Shown piece by piece: positions 1 to 5,105 of a stretch of 6,406 bases of DNA. Position numbers and translations under genes: made by a program. Numbering within the stretch: position 1 is the first letter of the stretch; each line of letters opens with the position of its first letter. The notes under the pieces are model-generated. The model did not search any database and was not told the DNA's origin. It saw nothing but the letters and a program-made list of their open reading frames with translations. Source of the stretch: Bacillota bacterium (GTDB lineage: Bacteria; Bacillota; Clostridia; Oscillospirales; Ruminococcaceae); the NCBI GenBank assembly GCA_023439605.1, contig JAEXNS010000156.1:1-6406 (forward strand). The letters run 5' to 3'.

Positions 1-590
1 TCTGTAGCCCACGGTTTATTTGGTAATGAAACTTTTAATTTTGGAAATTCTACTGGTTCCATCATTTGTCCTAAATTACCATCTGTTAAAATCAATGCAG
101 GAATTCTATATTTATCAGCTAGTTCAAACGATTTTATTGTCATATCAACCATTTCTTGAACTGAGGAAGGTGCATAAACCAATACATGAAAATCACCATG
201 TCCAAGAGCACGAGTTGCTTGCCAATAATCTGATTGAGAAGGTTGAATCCCACCTAAACCAGGCCCACCTCTTTGAACATTTACTATAACACAAGGTAAA
301 TCGCTACCAGCAAGATATGATATACCCTCGGATTTCAAACTTATTCCAGGTGATGAAGATGAAGTCATAGCGCGTACACCCGCAGATGATGCACCTAAAA
401 CCATATTTATTGCAGCTATTTCAGATTCGGCTTGTAAAAATACACCGTTTTCTATATCAGGCATACGTTTTGCCATATATGCTGCAAGTTCTGTTTGTGG
501 AGTTATAGGGTAACCAAAATAACATTTGCATCCTGCTATTAAAGCTGCTTCTGCAAGAGCTTCATTACCTTTCATGAGATTTTTATTCAA
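1..590 (-). CDS. vorB: 2-oxoacid:ferredoxin oxidoreductase, VorB-type subunit (N-terminal part)
   Basis: This is the N-terminal 196 residues of the subunit carrying the PFOR domain I (pyrimidine-binding) fold of a 2-oxoacid:ferredoxin oxidoreductase; the gene continues past the left edge. The frame is open throughout. Conserved stretches are LMKGNEAL near the start, GYPITPQTEL (residues 26-35), QAESE (53-57), TSSSSPG (76-82) and the RGGPGLGG loop further on. Such enzymes are cytoplasmic. They oxidise a 2-oxoacid with CoA and thiamine diphosphate to acyl-CoA and CO2, reducing ferredoxin. The start is probably TTG at 590: AAAAGGAG (607-600) lies 9 bp ahead of it, whereas the ATG at 599 abuts that site with no spacer. 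The family is usually about 350 residues, so roughly half is present. It lies 23 bp after the ferredoxin gene and belongs to the same operon. VorB (branched-chain 2-oxoacids) is the best name, but a KorA-like 2-oxoglutarate enzyme cannot be excluded. Confidence 0.92.
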   Translation of the reverse strand, partial: MNKNLMKGNEALAEAALIAGCKCYFGYPITPQTELAAYMAKRMPDIENGVFLQAESEIAAINMVLGASSAGVRAMTSSSSPGISLKSEGISYLAGSDLPCVIVNVQRGGPGLGGIQPSQSDYWQATRALGHGDFHVLVYAPSSVQEMVDMTIKSFELADKYRIPALILTDGNLGQMMEPVEFPKLKVSLPNKPWAT

Positions 591-599
591 TAAATACAT

Positions 600-607
600 C
601 TCCTTTT
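600..607 (-). promoter_or_regulatory. Ribosome binding site that favours a TTG start for vorB
   Basis: The minus strand reads AAAAGGAG here and runs directly into ATG at 599-597. A Shine-Dalgarno site needs several bases of spacing, so that ATG is a poor start. The in-frame TTG three codons on (590-588) is 9 bp from the site and begins a protein reading MNKNLMKGNEA, which fits the usual N-terminus of the family. Confidence 0.6.
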
Positions 608-613
608 AAATAG

Positions 614-820
614 TTACTTTTCTATAGTAATTGCACAGTCAGGACACATCATTGCACAAAAAGCACATCCTATACAGGCGTTCATATCAATACATTGTGA
701 AGTAAAATAACCTTTTTTATTTCTTTTTTCTTTTTGAATAATTATAATTTTTTTTGGACAAGCAGTAGTACAAAGGGCACATCCTTTACATTTTTCAAAA
801 TCGACTATCATTTTTGCCAT
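614..820 (-). CDS. Two-cluster [4Fe-4S] ferredoxin subunit of the 2-oxoacid oxidoreductase
   Basis: A 68-residue bacterial-type 2[4Fe-4S] ferredoxin. The first cluster motif is C11-x2-C14-x2-C17-x3-C21-P and the second is C49-x2-C52-x2-C55-x3-C59-P. The pseudo-twofold layout is typical: each cluster is expected to take its fourth ligand from the other motif. Two extra cysteines occur at 43 and 62. It lies directly upstream of the VorB-type gene (stop at 614, next start at 590), matching the delta/ferredoxin subunit of Vor/Kor-type complexes, which moves electrons from the catalytic subunits to free ferredoxin in the cytoplasm. The ATG at 820 follows AAAGGAAG with a short spacer; an alternative ATG lies at codon 4. 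The gene starts 20 bp after the stop of the P-loop ATPase, so its ribosome site occupies the gap. The family call is firm. The substrate class is inferred from the neighbour. Confidence 0.94.
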   Translation of the reverse strand: MAKMIVDFEKCKGCALCTTACPKKIIIIQKEKRNKKGYFTSQCIDMNACIGCAFCAMMCPDCAITIEK

Positions 821-840
821 GTACTAACTTCCTTTCTTTT

Positions 841-1491
841 TTATTCCCATATAGGTTTTATATAAATATCAACAGGTTTAAATATATCATAATTTTGTGA
901 AATCTTATTATCTATTGTAGTGAATACAATTGGTAAATTTGAGATCTGTGATATTTGTTTTGCAAATTCAAAAGAGTTTAATACAGTATCTATTGTAGTT
1001 TCATCTCCTAAATTTGAATTGTTTATGATACCAGTGTGTTTTATTTGAGATGCACTTTCAATATCATACATTAAATTTAAAGCTTGACGTGCTGTAGTTG
1101 TGAGAAATCTGTAAAAATTTACAACATAATACATGTTTAATTCATCTTTATATTCATTAATTATAGAAGAATATCTTCCCAATGCATATGCTCCGGAATC
1201 ATCTCCGCCAACATCAATAATTATTTTTGAATTGCTACTTAAAATTGCATTTATATCAAAACAAAGAGATGGAATATCTAGATTTGAGTTTGCATATTTA
1301 GGTTTTATTAGTTCTATATTGTTATTTTTGAACAGTTCACTAAAATCAGATGTTCTAAAATATGGATTAACTATATCTAAATCAATAATTGATACATTTT
1401 TATATTTTTTTGAAGCTTCTAAAGCAAGATTTATAGCTACATTTGTTTTACCTGATCCGTAGTGTCCTGTTATAATAGTTAAATTACCCAT
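841..1491 (-). CDS. SIMIBI-type P-loop ATPase (CobQ/CobB/MinD/ParA-like), first gene of the oxidoreductase operon
   Basis: A 216-residue soluble P-loop NTPase. The Walker A motif GHYGSGKT is at residues 9-16. IIDLDIVNPYFR at about 35-46 supplies the second-strand acidic residues (D37, D39). Walker B-like IIIDVGGDDSGAYALGRY starts near 90, with D93. VVNFYR (about 123-128) and NNSNLGDET (about 157-165) fall where the later conserved strands of MinD/ParA-like proteins lie. Walker A lacks the second lysine of the deviant KGGxxK form. There is one cysteine and no CxxC, unlike the Fe-S carrier ATPase Mrp. The start at 1491 is chosen because GGAGG (1501-1497) sits 5 bp before it; the in-frame ATG at 1503 overlaps that site and has none of its own. 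It stops 20 bp before the ferredoxin gene. An assembly or activation role for the oxidoreductase is inferred from position only. Confidence 0.85.
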   Translation of the reverse strand: MGNLTIITGHYGSGKTNVAINLALEASKKYKNVSIIDLDIVNPYFRTSDFSELFKNNNIELIKPKYANSNLDIPSLCFDINAILSSNSKIIIDVGGDDSGAYALGRYSSIINEYKDELNMYYVVNFYRFLTTTARQALNLMYDIESASQIKHTGIINNSNLGDETTIDTVLNSFEFAKQISQISNLPIVFTTIDNKISQNYDIFKPVDIYIKPIWE

Positions 1492-1496
1492 TATAA

Positions 1497-1501
1497 CCTC
1501 C
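1497..1501 (-). promoter_or_regulatory. Ribosome binding site fixing the start of the P-loop ATPase
   Basis: GGAGG lies 5 bp upstream of the ATG at 1491 and overlaps the ATG at 1503. The sequence above 1503 is only A/T, so initiation at 1491 is favoured and the protein begins MGNLTIITG. Confidence 0.65.
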
Positions 1502-1598
1502 ATAAATATTAATTAAAACATACTTTATAAAAATATTTTTTTAATATAACTTTATTATCTAACATTGATATATAATTTAGTAAGTTTTATATAAATTT

Positions 1599-1627
1599 AT
1601 TTTAACACATAGTACATTAAAAATCAA
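1599..1627 (-). promoter_or_regulatory. Predicted sigma-A-type promoter of the oxidoreductase operon
   Basis: On the minus strand, -35 TTGATT (1627-1622) is separated by 17 bp from -10 TAAAAT (1604-1599), which is preceded by an extended -10 TGT. Transcription would start near 1592, leaving a leader of about 100 nt before the ATG at 1491. A second possible pair, TTAACA (1662-1657) and TATAAT (1637-1632), has a 19-bp spacer and is a weaker choice. This is read from consensus only. Confidence 0.6.
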
Positions 1628-1715
1628 TGGTATTATAAAGACTTTTTATTCATTTATGTTAAAATATATAACAAACATTGGGTTCTTACTCACATATGTA
1701 ATTATATGGTGTACG

Positions 1716-1742
1716 ATATAAACAATTTATAATGGTTTATAT
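1716..1742. repeat. Inverted repeat between the divergent promoters
   Basis: ATATAAAC (1716-1723) is the exact reverse complement of GTTTATAT (1735-1742), with an 11-bp centre. It lies 31 bp upstream of the plus-strand -35 box and beyond the minus-strand promoter. It could be a regulator binding site, but in DNA this AT-rich an 8-bp match may arise by chance. Confidence 0.35.
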
Positions 1743-1772
1743 TATGCATAAAGTAAAATAAAAAATATTTTA

Positions 1773-1801
1773 TTGAAATTTTATTGTTTATTATGTATAA
1801 T
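1773..1801 (+). promoter_or_regulatory. Predicted sigma-A-type promoter of the c-di-GMP gene
   Basis: -35 TTGAAA (1773-1778) and a perfect -10 TATAAT (1796-1801) are separated by exactly 17 bp. Transcription would start near 1808, giving an unusually long leader of about 190 nt before the ATG at 1999. A second, weaker site (TGA-TATATT, -10 at 1929-1934, with TTGTTA at 1904-1909 and a 19-bp spacer) is closer to the gene. Confidence 0.6.
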
Positions 1802-1985
1802 ATAATTAAGACTAATATGTGGATTTAAAATTATACCATATATTGATTTTGTAATTAATTCACAGCAAGTGTGTAATAAGATAATAAATAAATTTTAATT
1901 TTTTTGTTATTATTTTATAGTTAAGTGATATATTTAATTTATTATATATTTTTAAAATAAATGATAAATTTAAGGGATAAGTTTT

Positions 1986-1992
1986 GGGGGTG
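1986..1992 (+). promoter_or_regulatory. Ribosome binding site of the EAL-domain gene
   Basis: GGGGGTG lies 6 bp before the ATG at 1999. The in-frame TTG at 1984 and GTG at 1990 overlap this site, so 1999 is the better start. Confidence 0.6.
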
Positions 1993-1998
1993 AAATTT

Positions 1999-3918
1999 AT
2001 GTGGATATTACATTATGATGTAAGTGCTTTAATATTATCAATATTTATTTTAATAATATTTTATGCCAAAAAGAAAGTTTTTAATTTACAAAATAAAATG
2101 TTTCATAGATCTTTAATAGTTGTAATTATTGCAAACTTGTTAGATATATTATCAGCATTGAGAAATATATATCCAGATAATCATGAATATTTTTTATTAT
2201 GGACTTCAACTTCAGTATATATGATTTTTAGATTGATGTCATCTTTTTTATTTGCATTATTTATAATGTCTCTTACATTTATAGTACCTAAGTTAAGTAA
2301 GTTTTTAAAAATGTTACTTCACCTACCTTTAATATTTACATTAATTATTATTTTAAGCAATTATTTTACAAGGGCTTTTTTTTATATAGATAAAGACCTT
2401 GTATATCATCGCGGAAAGTTTATGTTACTATTTTACATTATAAATGCATTTTACATGGTTTTTGCATTTGTATATGCATTTTTAAATAAAAAGGTTATGC
2501 CAAAATCTGTTTTGATTACATTATCTATTTGTATTTTAGTTGAAAAAGCTTTTTCAATATTTCAACTTTTATTTCCAAAATATCTTGTAGAATGTTTGGG
2601 TATTTCATTGAGCTATTTGATTTTAATGATTACTTTAGATAGCATAGATAGCTATATAGATCATTTAACTGGTATTTTAAACAGAAAAGCATTTGTGAAT
2701 AATATGAACGATATATTAAAGAGTAGAATTAAGGTTTCTGTTTTATTAATAAATATTGAAGACTCCACATTGCTAATCCATACTTTCGGATTGAAATATG
2801 TAAATGAAATGTTAAAAAATATTTCTAAATACTTGGAAAATATAGTTAAGTTAGGCGATTGTTTTTATTTGGGAGAAAAAAGTTTTGCACTTTATTCTTT
2901 TGATGGTACATCTAAGACAAATGAATTAGTATCATTGGTTTTAGATAGATTTAATAAAAGCTGGAAAATAAGTGAGGTAGATATAGACGTTTCAATTAGG
3001 ATGAGTATATTAGAGTGTCCTGAAGACGTTCAAAATGTTGATGATATACTGGATTATTTAGAGTTTTCTAAAAATATAAAAAATATTGATGAAAGTAAAA
3101 TTATAATTGCAAAAGAGGTAAATAAAAGCGATAGAATAAGAACACTTGAAATAGAGAGTATTGTTAAAGTAGCTCTAAAGGAAAATAAATTTGAAGTTTA
3201 TTATCAACCTATTTACTCAAAAATAGATAAAAGAATAACTGCAGCAGAGGCTTTGATTAGATTATATGATGATAAAATGGGTTTTATTTCTCCAGAAGAA
3301 TTCATACCTATCTCGGAAAAAAACGGCAACATAGTTAAAATTGGAAAATTCGTTTTTGAAACGGTCTGTAATTTTATTGCTACACATGATTTAAATAAAC
3401 TGGGATTAAATTATATTTCTATTAATTTATCTGTGGTGCAATGTATGCAAAAGAAACTTGTAGAAGAGCTATTTTCAATTATAAAACAATATAATATAAA
3501 TTCAAATCAAATATGTCTTGAAATAACAGAAACTTCAGCGGCATTTTCACCAGAAATTCTAAGTAATAATATAAAAACTCTTTCAGATGCAAATATAAAA
3601 CTTTCTTTAGATGATTATGGCACAGGATATTCAAATTTAAGTTATGTGATGAATTTACCATTCAACATTATAAAGATTGATAAGTCTCTTGTTTGGTCTT
3701 CTTTTGAAACAAAGAAATCAAAAATTGCTTTAGAGAGTATTGTAACTATGCTTAAAAAATTAAATTTAACTATTGTTGCAGAGGGAATAGAAACAGAAGA
3801 ACAAGCGTATGAACTTATTAGAATTGGTTGCGATTTGTTACAAGGATACTATTTTTCTAAACCAGTAAATCAAGAACGGTTTATAGAGTATATAAGAATG
3901 GTTAATAAAATTTCTTGA
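1999..3918 (+). CDS. Membrane c-di-GMP phosphodiesterase: 7TM, degenerate GGDEF, intact EAL
   Basis: A 639-residue membrane protein predicted to hydrolyse cyclic di-GMP to pGpG at the inner face of the membrane. About seven hydrophobic segments lie at roughly 8-23, 38-55, 68-95, 103-121, 140-162, 169-190 and 198-213, probably a sensor for an unknown signal. The GGDEF domain starts with DHLTGILNR (from 221), but the signature is GEKSF (292-296), the upstream RxxD inhibitory site is missing, and cyclase activity is unlikely. The EAL domain spans about 377-630: YYQPI (401-405), E417-A-L, N476 in NLS, E508 in EITET, D538-D539 in DDYGTGYS, K559 in KIDK, E595 in AEGIE and Q615 in QGYYFSKP. All expected metal and catalytic positions are present. 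The degenerate GGDEF may still bind GTP and tune the EAL, as known for some family members. The gene stands alone on the plus strand and no terminator is evident after it. Confidence 0.94.
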   Translation: MWILHYDVSALILSIFILIIFYAKKKVFNLQNKMFHRSLIVVIIANLLDILSALRNIYPDNHEYFLLWTSTSVYMIFRLMSSFLFALFIMSLTFIVPKLSKFLKMLLHLPLIFTLIIILSNYFTRAFFYIDKDLVYHRGKFMLLFYIINAFYMVFAFVYAFLNKKVMPKSVLITLSICILVEKAFSIFQLLFPKYLVECLGISLSYLILMITLDSIDSYIDHLTGILNRKAFVNNMNDILKSRIKVSVLLINIEDSTLLIHTFGLKYVNEMLKNISKYLENIVKLGDCFYLGEKSFALYSFDGTSKTNELVSLVLDRFNKSWKISEVDIDVSIRMSILECPEDVQNVDDILDYLEFSKNIKNIDESKIIIAKEVNKSDRIRTLEIESIVKVALKENKFEVYYQPIYSKIDKRITAAEALIRLYDDKMGFISPEEFIPISEKNGNIVKIGKFVFETVCNFIATHDLNKLGLNYISINLSVVQCMQKKLVEELFSIIKQYNINSNQICLEITETSAAFSPEILSNNIKTLSDANIKLSLDDYGTGYSNLSYVMNLPFNIIKIDKSLVWSSFETKKSKIALESIVTMLKKLNLTIVAEGIETEEQAYELIRIGCDLLQGYYFSKPVNQERFIEYIRMVNKIS

Positions 3919-3923
3919 TTAAA

Positions 3924-4094
3924 TTAAATAATTTTATAGATTAAGTTTTCCCATAATAGTTTTGTGTTGATATCAATATCGCTTGGTAGAAGTGCTAAAG
4001 CTACTAAAATTGTTTCATTTGCAGAGTTATCTGTTCTAAGTAAAAGAGCGTAATCACCACTTATTTCTTTTACTATATATTCAAATGGTCCCAT
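3924..4094 (-). CDS. Small protein of unknown function (56 residues)
   Basis: I do not recognise this protein with certainty. It reads MGPFEYIVKEISGDYALL at the start, with ALLPSDIDINTKLLWENLIY near the end, and has no membrane segment or cysteine. The pattern 'V-x-E-I-x-G-D-Y-A-x-L ... LLP' loosely recalls small beta-rich proteins such as DUF3006, but this is only a resemblance. The start at 4094 is well supported: TAAGGAGG (4110-4103) lies 8 bp upstream, whereas the longer in-frame reading from 4133 begins with A/T-rich codons and lacks such a site. A TATAAT box (4144-4139) would give a short leader. It converges on the EAL gene with only 5 bp between stop codons and no visible terminator, so the two transcripts probably overlap. 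Confidence 0.72.
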   Translation of the reverse strand: MGPFEYIVKEISGDYALLLRTDNSANETILVALALLPSDIDINTKLLWENLIYKII

Positions 4095-4102
4095 AAAAAA
4101 TA

Positions 4103-4110
4103 CCTCCTTA
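4103..4110 (-). promoter_or_regulatory. Strong ribosome binding site of the 56-residue gene
   Basis: TAAGGAGG is a near-perfect match to the anti-Shine-Dalgarno sequence, with an 8-bp spacer to the ATG at 4094. It decides the start against the upstream in-frame ATG at 4133 and is the main reason to regard this small frame as a real gene. Confidence 0.75.
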
Positions 4111-4138
4111 ATTATTATTATAAACAAGTACAATAATA

Positions 4139-4144
4139 ATTATA
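4139..4144 (-). promoter_or_regulatory. Possible -10 box for the 56-residue gene
   Basis: The minus strand reads TATAAT here, 45 bp upstream of the ATG. No good -35 box lies 17 bp further up; AAAACA at an 18-bp spacing is the nearest fit. Promoter function is therefore tentative. Confidence 0.35.
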
Positions 4145-4235
4145 CTATAAAATTATTCGAAATGTTTTTCTAATTTGTGAATAAATGATTAGAATATCAT
4201 TAGAAGAAAAGAAAGAATAAAATTTTATTAAAGAT

Positions 4236-4286
4236 AAAAAAACAACAAAACTTGAGACATGTGATTGTTTCAAGTTTTGTTGTTTT
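4236..4286 (-). terminator. Intrinsic terminator of the ATPase/TOPRIM operon
   Basis: Two 21-nt arms (4239-4259 and 4266-4286) pair around a 6-nt loop. On the minus strand 20 of 21 positions pair, with one A-C mismatch; on the plus strand the same position is a G-U pair. The minus-strand transcript ends in a run of seven U (4242-4236), four of which also belong to the stem. It lies about 80 bp after the TOPRIM stop codon. The plus-strand read has four U at the end of the stem and then AG, so it could act in both directions, but it is best placed for the minus-strand operon. Confidence 0.85.
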
Positions 4287-4364
4287 AGTACATAATGGGT
4301 GAAATTTTTTATCTAATTTCCATGATTTTTGTAGTAAATTAGTAAAATCATTTACATACAAAAT

Positions 4365-5105
4365 CTAAATTATAAAGTTTCTGATTTCTCTCATATGTAA
4401 ATCTACGGAGGAACTGTTCTCCCAATCTGTAGACATCATTAGTTCTTCAAAATTATCTCTGCTTTTGGTTGGGTTGGTAATGGCAAGTGTAGCCGAATAT
4501 TTTGCCTTTGTTTGCTCTCGTTGTTTGTTAAGATATTTTGGTTTAACATTTACAATAGCTTTCTCAATATATTCATTAGCATTTTTAACTACATATTTAC
4601 CCTCAATGCACTTATCACTAATGCTTTTCATAAGCAGTGTTTCAATTGCTCCCTGTTCATCAAATGGTATGACAACAGGAAGAATTTGTAGAGTTATATT
4701 AAGGCCGTCTATTGAGCGTGAGTAATCTGTCACTGTACGATTTTTTAAATGCATGTTTTCCATGAAATAAACTGACATGCTTGATGCAACTTCCTCTTGG
4801 GGACGATCATCACAGTCTCTAAAAATCACAAGTTTCTCAATTGAATCTTGAGGAAATTGCTGATTAATATTTAGAATATCATCCACAACACATTTGATTC
4901 CATTCTGGCCATTACTTGAAACAACTGATATAGTTGAAAGTGATTCTTCTGATCTCATATAAATCACTTTTCTTTTGTTGTTATCTGGAATCTTATAATT
5001 ATTCCATATTTTTTTATCAGCTAGTATCCACCCGCATTTTTTATGTAAGTAGTAACATAGAAACCAAAGATCATCCTGACCTTCACAAATTAAAACTATT
5101 TTCAT
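4365..5105 (-). CDS. TOPRIM-domain protein (DUF3226-like), probable nuclease partner of an OLD-type ATPase
   Basis: A 246-residue soluble protein. The N-terminus IVLICEGQDDLWFL fits the first strand and acidic residue of a TOPRIM fold (E8, with D11 and D12). VIFRDCDD supplies the second acidic pair (D97-C-D99, then D100). FDEQGAIETLLM (148-159) resembles the conserved G-x-hydrophobic-E-x-L-L segment of DUF3226, and SRDNF (215-219) fits its C-terminal part. TOPRIM proteins use these acidic residues to bind metal for nucleic acid cleavage or phosphoryl transfer. A lysine-rich stretch (about 182-202) may contact nucleic acid. The ATG overlaps the stop of the ATPase gene in an ATGA, with GGAG 8 bp upstream, so translation is probably coupled. 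The pair resembles split OLD systems; in PARIS the TOPRIM partner AriB is DUF4435, a different family. A defence role is inferred from this architecture, not shown. Confidence 0.83.
   Translation of the reverse strand: MKIVLICEGQDDLWFLCYYLHKKCGWILADKKIWNNYKIPDNNKRKVIYMRSEESLSTISVVSSNGQNGIKCVVDDILNINQQFPQDSIEKLVIFRDCDDRPQEEVASSMSVYFMENMHLKNRTVTDYSRSIDGLNITLQILPVVIPFDEQGAIETLLMKSISDKCIEGKYVVKNANEYIEKAIVNVKPKYLNKQREQTKAKYSATLAITNPTKSRDNFEELMMSTDWENSSSVDLHMREIRNFII

Larger units (their letters stand above)
1504..1998. other. Divergent intergenic region, very AT-rich
   Basis: No gene of credible size lies in this 495-bp stretch. It separates the divergently transcribed oxidoreductase operon and c-di-GMP gene, and holds one good promoter for each (1599-1627 minus, 1773-1801 plus). 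An 8-bp inverted repeat (1716-1742) lies between them. The leader on the plus side is about 190 nt. It can form only AT-rich hairpins, for example an 11-bp pairing of 1877-1887 with 1907-1917 that includes one G-U pair. No tRNA or recognisable riboswitch was seen. Confidence 0.7.

Noticed and set aside
20..1462. Plus-strand open frames at 20-289 and 1133-1462
   Set aside because: They are antisense shadows of the VorB-type and P-loop ATPase genes and show no motif or ribosome site.
1808..1998. c-di-GMP riboswitch in the leader of the c-di-GMP gene
   Set aside because: The context invites it, but none of the conserved GEMM sequence elements is present and the leader has too little G/C for that fold.
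3479..3661. Minus-strand open frame inside the EAL domain region
   Set aside because: It overlaps a strongly conserved catalytic region on the other strand, and its product is low-complexity L/N/Y-rich sequence typical of AT-rich shadow frames.
3924..4133. Longer form of the small minus-strand protein beginning at 4133
   Set aside because: The added 13 residues are encoded by the ribosome site and A/T-rich leader; TAAGGAGG is correctly spaced only for the ATG at 4094.
4314..4351. Overlapping AT-rich inverted repeats (CTAATTT/AAATTAG and ATGATTTT/AAAATCAT) just after the TOPRIM stop
   Set aside because: The arms are short with long loops and mutually exclusive, and the strong terminator nearby already explains transcript ending; chance is likely at this base composition.
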